A model generated the notes under the pieces. The model was given only the letters and a program-made list of their open reading frames with translations. It made no database searches and was not told where the DNA came from. Shown piece by piece: positions 1 through 9,745 of a stretch of 64,000 bases of DNA (positions are counted from its first letter, which is position 1; each line of letters starts with the position of its first letter). The stretch comes from Yponomeuta sedellus (lineage: Eukaryota > Arthropoda > Insecta > Lepidoptera > Yponomeutidae): contig OW203734.1 in NCBI GenBank assembly GCA_934045075.1, positions 14,506,016 through 14,570,015 on the forward strand, in the 5' to 3' direction. The position numbers were made by a program, and so were the translations under genes.

Positions 1-180
1 TTTAATTTTAATTAAATAATCCACAGAATTTTCGCTGCCTAATCAATCCAGGCCGTTATTGATGGAACTTCGTAATTCAGATGATAAGTATTGAGTATTT
101 GAGGTAAATCCCTTTACCGATAATCTTATTTTACAACTGCTCTGCCTAGATGGTATGATTTTTATAGATAAAACTAAGGT

Positions 181-300
181 TGTTTACAGAAGATCGCTTT
201 AAGCGATAAGACCGCGATTTTTTTTCATAATTTAGATGTAACAAACCTTTGTAATTATTTCTTCCGCTTGTGCAATAAAGTATTCTCTTTATATCTGTCA
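181..300 (+). repeat. LINE 3'-end remnant
   Basis: The segment reads like the common lepidopteran LINE 3' UTR: a short inverted motif (gatcgctttaagcgataag), then 'gaccgc', a T-rich stretch and a poly(A) signal AATAAAG followed by tattctcttt. The same order of motifs recurs at 10983-11110 and, inverted, at 6766-6900. No coding part remains. The family assignment is by motif order only. Confidence 0.5.
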
Positions 301-390
301 AAAAGATAGAGATCTAACATAGTATTTCTTAATGATTCGCGATTCTCGTACATAGTTATTAAACATATGTATTAAACGTTAGAAAATAAT

Positions 391-445
391 GTAATTACGT
401 TTTGCCTAATAAATAATCGCGATTAGACCCGTTTAATATATAGCT
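391..445 (+). repeat. Dispersed repeat (taattacgttttgcctaat)
   Basis: A block of about 55 bp with the motif gtaattacgtttt, then aataaataatcgcgatta and acccgtttaatata. It recurs near 1447-1530, 9271-9400 and 52345-52400 with a few differences each. It is a high-copy interspersed repeat; I cannot assign a class. Confidence 0.5.
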
Positions 446-1301
446 AGAGTTCTAACATCTCTATGTATCTATTTAGATCTAAAAGTGAGGCTTAGCTGTA
501 ATAGTGCTTGCGTTGAATCAAAAATCCAGATGTATGACCAAACTTAACGTGTGTGGCTGCAGCATTAATTTTATTCTCACTTTTATAAGAACAGTAAGTT
601 TTGTCACTTAAGTTTGTTGTTAGAACGCATATTAAACAAATGTATTCGTAATGATACAAAAATATTTACTTAATGAATCTCAAAATAATAATAAGTTCCT
701 TACATCACGATCACTTGACGTGGTCCCAAACTAGCTTCCAAAATTGTTAGCTATACCCTGTATATCACGTGTTGCTGACTTTCATGATTCTCGGTCATCG
801 GTCCACTACCCGACAGCAGATTTTTGTCTAGGATAGTGCGAGTTTTTCCAGAAGAAGCCTGTTCACACGTACCTCGAAGAGGTTCAGGTTATAAACGTTC
901 AGACAAATGGACGCTGACACGGTGTACCATACTTTGGCTGTGCGCATTATGAAGGACGATGAAAAGAGCTTAATGCGGAGGTTTGAAATGTCAAGCAAGT
1001 GCGGATGGTAAGCCGCAGTATATCTAGTGGTCCGATTGCTGTATGAGCTTATGGAGATGGCGGTATGAGCTTATGGAGTTCATAAGCCTATATCAAAAAT
1101 GTCCTGAAGTGGAGCTTGGTGTCCTAATCTTAGAAAATTTTCGGAGTTCCTTCAAAAGTCACGTCCGACTATTTAGACAGCAAAGTAGACGGTATCCAAC
1201 ACCACGATTTCTACGAAAAACGTGTAGGCATAAAATGTAAGCCGTAGTGTTGATAGTCAATGTATTTTCTTCCAATAATGACTTGATGCCTCCACAAACA
1301 T
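446..1301. other. No gene recognised
   Basis: I see no coding signal or known repeat over this stretch. The only structure I noticed is a short direct repeat, tatgagcttatggag, at about 1041 and again at about 1065, inside a short open frame (1043-1240) that I take to be chance. Confidence 0.5.
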
Positions 1302-1410
1302 CATAAGGGAACCCTAGTGTGTGAAGTGCAAAAACGCACCTCACTGCTTGCTACGTAGGTAGGTACAATGGCCTAACTATGAGCTAAAAGCGGAAATCTC
1401 AGGTGTAGTT
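1302..1410 (+). repeat. SINE-T2 body fragment
   Basis: It contains ggaaccctagtgtgtgaag, a cacctcac..gcttgctacgtag block, a gcctaactatgagc block and gcggaaatctcaggtgtag. The same order is seen in the complete insertion at 24372-24629. The tRNA-like head is missing, so this is a 5'-truncated copy. Confidence 0.5.
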
Positions 1411-1446
1411 AATAATTAATTAGTTAACTAACGTCAGGAATAAAGG

Positions 1447-1530
1447 GATTACGTTTTATCTGATGAATAGTCGCAATTAGACCCGTTACTAAGTATGAGC
1501 TTTGCGAGTCATTAAAAATACCTTAATCTT
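1447..1530 (+). repeat. Dispersed repeat, second copy
   Basis: It carries the same attacgttttatctgatgaa, tcgcaattagacccgtt core as 391-445. It continues into ctaagtatgagctttgcgag, a motif also present near 27558 (ctaagtatgtatgagcgtcgcgag). Confidence 0.45.
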
Positions 1531-1713
1531 TAAATAGCGCGTGAAATAGTAAATCTGCAGTGGGCACGTGTTCCCCAAGAGAATACTACATTGTTTATGC
1601 TTATACTGATTAAACATAGATTTGTCCTGTAAAGAGCGAGCATACTATTTTAGTGTGCGTACTCATAAATAATGCGTGTCTACTTTAGAATTGTAATGTC
1701 ATAATTGACACCA

Positions 1714-1784
1714 AAATGGCGAAAAAATATCGCATTGAAGGCATGAAAATGTCATGCCTTCAATGCGATATTTTTTCGCCATTT
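1714..1784. repeat. Perfect 33-bp hairpin
   Basis: The left arm is 1714-1746, the loop is aaatg (1747-1751) and the right arm is 1752-1784. All 33 pairs are Watson-Crick. The arm sequence is not found elsewhere in the window, so it does not look like a shared MITE end. Arms this perfect suggest a recent fold-back duplication. Confidence 0.9.
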
Positions 1785-1954
1785 AATTTAATTGTCTTTT
1801 TTTTAAAATACCACGTCTTGAAAGTTTTCGTGTTACATCTCGAAGGAAAATATCGGCTTTCAATCTACCATGAGCTTAGCATAAAATCCCGCCCAGTAAT
1901 CACGTCTTGTCATAACCTCTCCTTAAAATGGATACGTGCTGCGTGATACAACTC

Positions 1955-2000
1955 TAAATATGCAATAAAGTGTTCTTTATCTACCTATCTATCTATCTAT
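1955..2000 (+). repeat. LINE 3' tail with (CTAT)n
   Basis: The motif tatgcaataaagtgttcttt is followed by repeated ctat units. This is the typical end of a severely 5'-truncated LINE copy: a poly(A) signal followed by a short tandem repeat. Confidence 0.45.
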
Positions 2001-2103
2001 GAAGCTTGTTATAATGCAGTCGACCGCATACCATATTTATTCATTTCATTTTGCTACTGCATTAAAACTATAGCAAAATAAACGTGAAAAATTAACAATA
2101 ATT

Positions 2104-3645
2104 ATAAAATGCGAATGGGAAACATCAGTTATAACTCTACTATACAAAAAAGGCGATCCCAAAAATGTTGGTAACTATAGACCCATCAGTCTACTGCAAA
2201 CTCTATACAAACTGTTCACTCAACTGATAATGAAAAGAGTTACAAACTGTCTTGATTTCAACCAACCAAGAGAACAGGCTGGTTTCAGAGCACACTTCTC
2301 GACAACAGATCATTTGTTTACGCTTACACAAATCATAGAAAGATACACGGAATATAATAAAAAAATTTACTTCGCGTTTGTGGATTATACAAAGGCTTTC
2401 GACACGATCACACACAATGGCTTATGGAAAGCCCTTAAAGATCAAGGAGTGCATAACCACTACATAATGATACTTATGGAAATATACGCCAAAAGCAAAG
2501 GTACCGTAAAGTTAGATAGAAAAGGAAAAACATTTCCCATTAAAAGAGGAGTAAGACAAGGAGATCCCATCTCACCAAAATTATTCATATCGCTACTTGA
2601 AGCAGTATTCAGAAATCTACAATGGGAGTCGCTTGGCATAAATATTAACGGAGAATATTTGAGTCATCTCAGATTTGCTGACGACATCGTAATATTGAGC
2701 GAAACACATGAAAATCTTCAGCACATGCTCGAAACATTAGATAAAGAAAGCAGAAAGTACGGATTAGAAATGAATCCTGATAAGACGTGTCTTATGACAA
2801 ATGGAGAATTAATACCAACAACAATTAACAAACAAAACATTCGTTATGTTGACAAATACGTGTATCTTGGTCAAAGAGTATCCTTCTCGAATTGGGCGAA
2901 CGAAGAAGTGGAAAGAAGAGTGACGAAGGCGTGGAATAAATACTGGTCGCTTAAAGAAATTTTCAAATCAAATCTGCCGATAAAGCTAAAAAAGAAAGCA
3001 ATGGACTCGATTATTCTACCTACTTTACTTTATGGATGCCAGACGTGGCCGTTTACCAAAGAAATTACAAATAAAATTCGAGTATTTCAAAGAGCTGCTG
3101 AAAGGAGTATGCTGAATCTGAAACTAAGAGATAAAATACGCCACGAAAACATAAGAGCGAGGACCGAAGCGATTGATGCGGTGGAGATGGCATGTCGTCT
3201 GAAGTGGAGATGGGCAGGCCACGTAGCACGCAGGACAGATGGACGCTGGAGTGAGCGAGTACTGCACTGGAATCTGAGAGATTCACGCAGACCGCGCGGC
3301 CGCCCGCGCCGCCGGTGGCGTGACGACATACAGCAGCTGGCAGGGCACACCTGGACCAGGGCTGCCCAAAGCAGAGATGTTTGGAACGGGATGGAGGAGG
3401 CCTACACTCAATTATGGGTGTCCTAAACTAAATACAAATCATTTGAAAGTCTTTAATTAATTAATTTCAAATATATGCAAATATGATAGCTAATTAATTT
3501 ATCAATTTTAATCTATTAATTTATACTGCATGTATTTTAATTTTAATGTATTAATTCTATTTAATTAACTACTTATTCAATTTAATGTAATCAATTCTGT
3601 TTGGGAAATAAATGGCTATAATAATAATAATAATAATAAAATGCG
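2104..3645 (+). mobile_element. 5'-truncated RTE-type LINE with target-site duplication
   Basis: The sequence ataaaatgcg occurs at 2104-2113 and again at 3636-3645, exactly flanking a body that starts inside the reverse transcriptase and ends in an (ATA/TAA)n tract (about 3618-3639). A 5' truncation, a microsatellite tail and a 10-bp duplication together are diagnostic of target-primed reverse transcription. The 3' UTR after the stop codon at 3426 is about 190 bp and AT-rich. RTE elements are known for short 3' UTRs and tandem-repeat tails, which fits. Confidence 0.88.
2114..3426 (+). pseudogene. RTE-clade reverse transcriptase, N-terminally truncated
   Basis: The reading frame is open from the truncation point (about 2114, coding W-E-T-S-V-I) through 3426. 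A conventional start codon lies at 2230, and the 398 residues from there serve as numbering. Motifs in order: NYRPISLL just before residue 1; QAGFR near residue 17; the catalytic FVDYTKAFD (motif A, residues 50-58); RQGDPISP near 107; the catalytic box FADD at residues 149-152 (nt 2674-2685); and a C-terminal RTE domain with LKWRWAGHVARR and a basic RRPRGRPRRRWRDD stretch. The apurinic-type endonuclease and the upstream part are missing, so the copy cannot move by itself. No internal stop or frameshift is visible, so the insertion is probably young. The basic Arg-rich stretch is more GC-rich than the rest. Product and clade are strongly supported; the exact family is unknown. Confidence 0.88.
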
Positions 3646-3900
3646 CAAATTTTTTTTTTTTCAAAAGTCCTACTCAAAAATTGGCCACAAGCTCGAATTT
3701 ATTAACGTCGTCGCTTTGAATTAAAGTGACCACAATTTTATTATTCAAAAATAATTTCTCAAAAGTGTAAAGATGTATGCATAATAATAAATAAGTAACA
3801 GTCTTTTTGTACACTTGTTTATTTTTAAAGTCGTCCAGGTAAAAATTTAAAGCATAATATACACAATATACTTAGAATCTTTGTTGAGTCGACCAATATC
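3646..3900. other. No gene recognised
   Basis: AT-rich sequence with a T11 tract near 3650. I see no coding signal or repeat match within the window. Confidence 0.5.
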
Positions 3901-4002
3901 TACCGGAGTGGCCTGAAGTGGCCCAGGACAGAAAATTTTGGACTGTATTTGGGGAAGCCTTTGCCCAGCAGTGGGATACAAACATAGAGGTTACCAAAAA
4001 TA
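3901..4002 (+). repeat. LINE ORF2 C-terminal remnant
   Basis: One frame reads P-E-V-A-Q-D-R-K-F-W-T-V-F-G-E-A-F-A-Q-Q-W-D-T. This is the C-terminal signature 'DR..W...GEAFAQQWD' of lepidopteran RTE-like LINEs. Only about 30 codons and a short 3' end survive. Similar ends are at 18920-19070 and 20000-20146. Confidence 0.6.
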
Positions 4003-4627
4003 TATTTGTAGACAACAATGATAGCATTCAGTATTTTTATTAGGTTTTGTGTTTTCACCGAAGTTCCCACAACTGGAATCTCGTATTAGATGTTGGAGGA
4101 AATCAGCATTCTTATCTATAAACCTAATTAATTCTTATCGTAACTAAACGAGACTTTAAGAGTCATTTTTACTTCCACAGTATGACAATATTTTTGCCTA
4201 AATCGAATACCCAAGGCGCTAGCGTCAAGTTTCTTCACAATTTAGTACCCAGAAAACTCCGGATACAGCTAGAGATTTCCCACAGGAGCTTTATGTTCTC
4301 AAAAAAGGACGAGCGTCTCACAAACTACTCGGAAATTAATATCTTCCCTCATGACTGGTAAAACTTTTACTCAGGAGAGCCAAGCAGCGTTAACTTTGTA
4401 ATAGGATAAATTGGCAACCCCAAACTTAGCTTATCACAGCATCATTCACTATTAGGCAGGGTTCCTGAAAAGAGTTTTTCATTTAGAACAAATTTGGTTT
4501 AATTATTTTGTTTAATTTCCCATATTTGTTTTGTGGTTATACATTTTACAAGTTACAATCAATCACGTCTATTAAACGGTAGTATAATATAATTTTTATA
4601 ATATTTTATGACGCGTTCGTGAAGTGA
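4003..4627. other. No gene recognised
   Basis: No long open frame, known repeat or conserved motif was found in this interval. Confidence 0.45.
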
Positions 4628-4853
4628 AGGCGTTGGTGCCGGCTTGACAGCCGGCAATGTAATGTAATGTAATGGCAGTCGTTAAGCCATGTCAGAGGCC
4701 TTATGGGCGGCTTGATAACTTCTGACAGTAAGGCTCGCCACTGTCTTACAATCCTCCACCAACCCGGACTTGGCCCCCGTGGTGGAGTATGGCCTAACCT
4801 TCCTTCAGGAAGAGTCCCGTGTCCCAACAGTGGGGACATATAAAGGGTTGATA
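4628..4853 (+). mobile_element. SINE-5S, 5'-truncated
   Basis: The copy begins at gttggtgccggct and runs through taagccatgtcagaggcctt, gggcggcttgataacttctg, cctccaccaacccggacttg and ccccgtggtggagtatggcc to the end cagtggggacatataaaggg. The 5S-like head is missing. The order matches the longer copies at 50118-50480 and, inverted, 12505-12850. A small tandem AATGT triplication is present near 4657-4672. Confidence 0.75.
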
Positions 4854-5152
4854 TCGATAATATATTTTTTTAGGATTAGCCTCCCATTAACCTTTTCTTA
4901 ATCTACTTTAAGAATGTTTTTTTCCCGCCTACTTCATAGTGTGATTTATCGTCGGATTGGTCGTTTAAAAATGTTGCGCGAAATACATTTTTCAATTCAG
5001 GGATCCGTTTGGGAAATATTTAACTTTCAAGCGCAAATTGCGATTACTTAATTCCATATACAATTATTTCATACGTACCATGCTCGGGCCACTGCAAATA
5101 AGCTTTAATTCTACAATGTTTCCAAAGTACTTGACGCGTTGATGAATTGTAT

Positions 5153-5275
5153 GGACGATTGGCCGAGAACACGATGGCAAGATGATCTCTACATGCTCTT
5201 GCTGGAGTGGTCAATTCAGGCTAATATCGCACAACTCTAGTTCAACAAAAGGTAGCCTTCATCCTACAGTGGAGT
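5153..5275 (+). repeat. Degraded LINE C-terminal remnant
   Basis: One frame gives W-P-R-T-R-W-Q-D-D-L followed after a gap by W-S-I-Q-A-N. This resembles the 'GRPRTRW.DDL...' segment near the C terminus of RTE-like reverse transcriptases. It is short and broken by stops, so the call is tentative. Confidence 0.4.
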
Positions 5276-6765
5276 ATTGCAAAAGATTCCGATAGAACTT
5301 GAAGGGTAATTATACTAGTCAATACAAAGAAGTTGTGTTGTTGGACCAACTGTGACATTGCTAGAAATATCGGACAATTTCATAACTTTGCTTATAAAAT
5401 ATAATTTTTGTACATCACTTTCAAAATTATTCAATAGTATACCATATTATGGAAATATCTAATTTCAACTGTACAAAACTTAGTAAAAAGTAATTAAAAT
5501 CATAGTGATATGTTAGCCATGCCTTATCGGGCACAGCAAATCATTCCTGCCAACATTTCGATAAACTCAAGTTCAAATAATACTTAATTAATTCGCAGTA
5601 AATATATTTATCTAATATATAAAAATATATTTAACTTTAAACTTTGTAAGTTTCACAAAGCTCTGCCCAAGTTGGTTTCGATATAATGTATATTTGCAAC
5701 GAATTTCCCCATGTTCATTTTGACAGAACGCCTCAACTTACTTTGGCTTATTATTTACTTTTCTTGAGTTTCCAAGACGTCAGGCAAGAGTCATATAGAG
5801 TAAATACTTAGATGGTCAGTCCGAGTGAACACATAAACATAATTTAATTTTAAGCAGTCTAGACTATCAGTGTCAATGTACTTTATATAGCTGACACTGT
5901 TTCATAAGACTTTATACTTCTGATTTGGCTTGGTTTATTACAATAAAATATAGGAGAAACGCAGAAATCTGCGTATACTGATATTTCTATTGACCAGTAT
6001 TTAAATACTATGATTGAGCTGATTGTGAAGAAACCTAAGTTTCTGAGATACTCACTAACGTTAGTGTAACGTTATAAAAATCGCCAATCATAGTGGGCAT
6101 GAGTGGAGTTCAATGTATTCTACGAAGTTTGCTAGTGATACAAATGGAAAAATGAATTCCTTTAAATGTAGTTTTATTAGGCTGTGTTGTAAGATCATGA
6201 GTCAGACACAACAGATCTCACTGGGTTGAATTGATGCCTTTCTCAGCCCATATAATTTTCTTAATTTTTTGTGGAAAAGTACATAAAATATGCTACATTT
6301 ATTTCCCCTTAACATAATTTGTGTTTAAAGGAGTAAAATTACTTCACAGACTTGTTTTATGGTGCCTGCTTCTGAATTGTCACACTCTGAACTGCAGCTT
6401 CTGCATATCATTTCTGTATTATCCTCGAAGATCCACGAGTTCAAATGTTATGTTTGCGTTGTAGATATACCAGCGTCCCCAGATATATTACTACGCTGAA
6501 ACTTTATTAATGACTGTTCTGGTGGAGGTATTTGTCTTTCCTTATTACACTTAAATTTTACTGCTTGCTCGTTTGGTGGTCAGCAAACAGATGTAGTTTT
6601 CTCTTTGCTTAATCGCGGGCTACTTCTTCGTTTTTGGGATCAGGCAGTAGAAGAAAAATCACGAGTGACAACACAAATAACTACCACTCAACACAAACAC
6701 CTGTCCTATTCGCAAACTAGGATTCCTTGTGCTATGTGTGGTATAAATTGCTCTAAAATTAACTT
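5276..6765. other. No gene recognised
   Basis: About 1.5 kb of AT-rich sequence. I see no credible exon, tRNA or shared repeat, apart from a possible weak frame running into the LINE tail at 6766. Confidence 0.45.
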
Positions 6766-6900
6766 AAGATACGATAAGAATATTCTTTATTGTACACACC
6801 AGAAAATAATACAGAGACAACTGTTACAAAAGAAGAAGTACAATTGGCGGCCTTATTGCTGGTACCAATTTCTTCCAGGCAATCTTATACCGGAAAGATT
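6766..6900 (-). repeat. LINE 3'-end remnant
   Basis: Read on the minus strand, it has cctggaagaaattgg, a ggccgcc block, a T-rich stretch, and the poly(A) signal in caataaagaatattcttatc. It closely matches the plus-strand copy at 10983-11110. Confidence 0.6.
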
Positions 6901-6996
6901 GCAGAAGGAGAAATTGAGACGGTTAGTTGTTTCTCGTCGAATATGAGTGTACATACGTATACCTACGTAATAAAATAAACTTGCATAGATAAATAC

Positions 6997-7140
6997 TACT
7001 GGAACCGGCGTGCGTGCATGCAACGACTTATGAACGTTGATGAAGCGAAGGTGATCTGTCAGGATCGTGGCAAGTGGCAGTCCCTGGTCTCTGCCTACCC
7101 CTCTGGGATACAGGCGTGAGGTTATGTATGTATGTAGATA
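6997..7140 (+). repeat. LINE C-terminal remnant with (TATG)n tail
   Basis: One frame reads N-V-D-E-A-K-V-I-C-Q-D-R-G-K-W-Q-S-L-V-S-A-Y-P-S-G-I-Q-A-stop, the end of a LINE ORF2 ('DR..W..LVSA'). It is followed directly by tatgtatgtatg. Homologous ends lie at 15296-15395, 21735-21815, 35105-35255 and 35275-35412. Confidence 0.65.
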
Positions 7141-8009
7141 AATACTATTATAAACACAAATAAACATTAAGTTATAATAACTTACCCAATTAACTACCTA
7201 CAAAATTACAAACATTAATGTCTGTAACGATATCACCAGCCGTGTAAAGTAGCACGCACCGCGTGAAGATCAAAAGAGTTACGTGCCCTTTAAAAGAGCG
7301 TAAAGCACTTCAAAATAACAAATTGTACGCGATCCGTACTTAATACACAGCGAACGGTCGTGAAAAACCAGGAGAAAGGGGAGAAAAATGGCTCCCGTTC
7401 GACCGCGCTATCTCATTTGTCTAGTGAAAAAAATCTGTAAGGCTTATCCAGCCCCGAAATAAAATGGAGATGAAACGGAAGGATGTTCGAGGTGAAGCCC
7501 GGGGTCCCTGTATAAACTCGTGAAATATCACCGAGCACAGGCAGAAAATCCTTTCTAACGGCCGAACTCTACTTTTATCCTTACCGGCTGCGTGCAATGC
7601 ATTAAACTTTGCCTGTAGCGAAATAACTCCAGAAAGTTCTTGGAGTTACTCATTGTGTTAGGGCTTTTGTTTTTTGTCGCGAGAAGGTGTTATGTTGCCG
7701 ATTTGGTGGAATCTTTTTTTATGTATGTTCTCCGCATACTCGAAGACGCCTGAACCCATTTGGAAAATTATGTTTTTGTTTGAAAAGGCACACTGCTCAG
7801 GTGGTTCTACGGCCATCAAATAAGGATCTGATTGGGAATGGGATGCTTAAAAAATCGAGAGAACGCTTCAAATTTTAAAAGTACACTTGAAATGGTGAGA
7901 ATAAGACGAAGATTAAGACGAAGGAATACATTGTATTCATTTAAGGTAAGGTGTTAATCGACTTCAAAAAAAAGAAGAGGGTGGCAATTCGTTGAAATCT
8001 TTTTAAGGT
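7141..8009. other. No gene recognised
   Basis: Mostly unique-looking sequence of moderate GC content around 7320-7640. I see no open frame of coding character and no match to other repeats in the window. Confidence 0.45.
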
Positions 8010-8243
8010 TCGTCGTCAGGCTATACTAGTCCACTGCTGGACATAGCCCTCCCCTAAAGAGCACCACGCTGTGCTATCATAGGGCCCATAATCCCCACGC
8101 TGGGCATGCGGGTTGGGGACGCAGTTCGGTGAAATTTTACTGCAGGGGGCGCTGCTGCCCACCCCCAGGTTGGTGTCCTTCAGTCGCCTTTTACGACACC
8201 CGCGGGAAGAACTAGGCCGACGCCACACAGCAAGGGTTCGGTA
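8010..8243 (-). mobile_element. Non-autonomous LINE-tailed element
   Basis: On the minus strand it runs from cttgctgtgtggcgtcgg through cccgcgggtgtcgtaaaagg and a GC-rich middle to ggctatgtccagcagtggac and an imperfect gacgaac tail. The last codons (L-G-E-G-Y-V-Q-Q-W-T) are an RTE ORF2 C terminus fused to non-coding sequence. I infer a SINE-like element that borrowed a LINE 3' end. The 77-residue open frame is not a host gene. Confidence 0.55.
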
Positions 8244-8350
8244 GCTCAAAATAAGGTTTTAGGGTTCGGTAAATCAAAATGAATCACTTTGTTGTCCGTC
8301 TGTCCGTCCATCAATCCATCGAAACCCTTCATCTTAGAAATGGTTGGAAA
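8244..8350 (+). repeat. Dispersed 'agggttcggta' repeat
   Basis: It contains agggttcggtaaatcaaaat and a run of tgtccgt units. This resembles a common insect repeat; a related piece lies at 26872-26985. The class is unknown. Confidence 0.4.
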
Positions 8351-8721
8351 TTTCCAGTTTAAATTAAAACCGTATTTCTACAATAAGTACATGCAAATAC
8401 CTACTTCTAATTTAAAGGTCAGGTCATTACAATAGTACTAAAATAATATTATTTCTGTATTTTTAGTGCTGTAATATTTCGAAGTAGGTGTTTCTTTTGT
8501 AGATGGATAGACAGAACAAGAAACAAACAGAACAAGTCTTTATTGTACTATCAGAAAAAAATAATTACAATCTAAATTTAAGAATCTAAGAGTGATTTCT
8601 TACGAATTCTTAATTTGTAATAAAATAATGTACAATACTTTAAGTTTGTGTGTTACGCTTTATTTCACAAAAAAATTAACACAAAAAATATAACAAAAAA
8701 TATTAACACTAAAAATAATAA

Positions 8722-9200
8722 GTCAGATGTCGCTGCCTGTACGTAATACAGAGAATAGTGTATAGAGGTTCGAAATTTCACTGATGCCGTGAGTCGCCCA
8801 TTGGCTCAATTGGTAGAGCGCTGGCACGGATAGCCAGAGGTTGCGGGTTCGAATCCCGGCATGGGTGAAATTTTTAGCCTCTAAATAGGTTTTTAAATTT
8901 GTTCCTTAGCACGGGTTAGTGCATTAAAAATAAAAATAGTATAATCATGTGGGTACAGTGATATCGTTCCGATGTTAAAACCTAACTGCAAAGTAGGTAG
9001 TCGGGGCTGTAAGTAATGCAATTTGCTTAAGTCAGATGTCGCTGCCTGTACGTAATACAGAGAATAGTGAAAAGAGGTTCGAAATTTCACTGATGCCGTG
9101 AGTCGCCCATTGGCTCAATTAGTAGAGCGCTGGCTCGGATAGCCAGAGGTTGCGGGTTCAAATCCCGGCATGGGTGAAATTTTTAGCCTCTAAATAGTTT
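8722..9200 (+). repeat. SINE-T1 tandem (about 1.6 units, period 309 bp)
   Basis: The motif gtcagatgtcgctgcctgta starts at 8722 and again at 9031, so the period is 309 bp. Each unit holds a tRNA-like core (8796-8867 and 9105-9176) with a B box ggttcgaatcc (ggttcaaatcc in the second). TTTTT follows within a few bases (8871-8875; 9180-9184). The second unit stops after cctctaaatag. The tRNA-like core lies inside the unit, not at its 5' end. Confidence 0.85.
8796..8867 (+). tRNA. tRNA-like pseudogene in SINE-T1
   Basis: A 72-nt cloverleaf can be drawn. The acceptor pairs are gccca/tgggt, the D stem is gctc/gagc and the anticodon stem is ctggc/gccag. The 7-nt loop is acggata, and the T arm is gcggg/cccgg around ttcgaat. 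Loop position 33 is C instead of U, so the formal anticodon (GGA) is doubtful. The short variable loop would not suit a serine tRNA. I regard it as a repeat-borne tRNA pseudogene with intact A and B boxes. Confidence 0.4.
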
Positions 9201-9230
9201 TTAAATTAACACAAAAAAATATTATAACAG

Positions 9231-9400
9231 GCAAGTGTAAATGTATAAAGGCGAACTTATTCCAAAAGTATCGCGTAGACTCTACCCGAGACCACGGCAA
9301 CTGTAACTCTGCCGAAACGTCGGGAAATAAGGTAATTACGTTTTACCTAATAAATAATCGCGATTAAACCCGTTTAATATATAACTGTGTAAGCATTTTT
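9231..9400 (+). repeat. Dispersed repeat with gccgaaacgtcggg
   Basis: It begins near aaaggcgaacttattcc and includes actctgccgaaacgtcggga and ataaggtaattacgttttac. It ends with aataaataatcgcgattaaa. It is the longest of the four copies of this family in the window. Confidence 0.5.
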
Positions 9401-9549
9401 GTTTGATAATAAAACTTTTTCACTTTCACTTATATATAACTAACAGTGAAGGAAACATCTTAAACTGATTAGGTACTGTCTCTTTCTCTGTGACTGTCTT
9501 TTTCTCTCTTTTGGCATTTGCATTGTATATAGGCTAATATTATTTTTGT

Positions 9550-9745
9550 CAGCGGTGGAACGCTGGCGTCACATTCGGGAGGTTGTGGGTTAGAATCCTG
9601 TAACGTACTAATGACATGGTAGTTATATAGTTATAAAGTTGTGTTACTTTTGGTGATAAGGCCGCCGTCTGTACTCTTAGGTTAAGAAATATTTGTGTGA
9701 TTTCCTTTTTTATGTACAACAATGTCTTCTCTATCTATCTATATA
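9550..9745 (+). repeat. SINE-T2 head fragment joined to LINE 3' end
   Basis: At 9550-9615 there is a tRNA-like head: gcggtggaacgctggcg, then ttcgggaggttgtgggttag. A LINE end follows at 9655-9745, with ggtgataaggccgccgtctg and a terminal (CTAT)n. The two pieces are probably independent insertions. Confidence 0.4.

Noticed and set aside
1714..1784. microRNA precursor
   Set aside because: The stem is perfectly paired without bulges and the loop is only 5 nt. It looks like an inverted duplication, not an evolved precursor.
8016..8249. 77-codon minus-strand gene
   Set aside because: Its end is an RTE C terminus fused to repeat sequence. It is a non-autonomous element.
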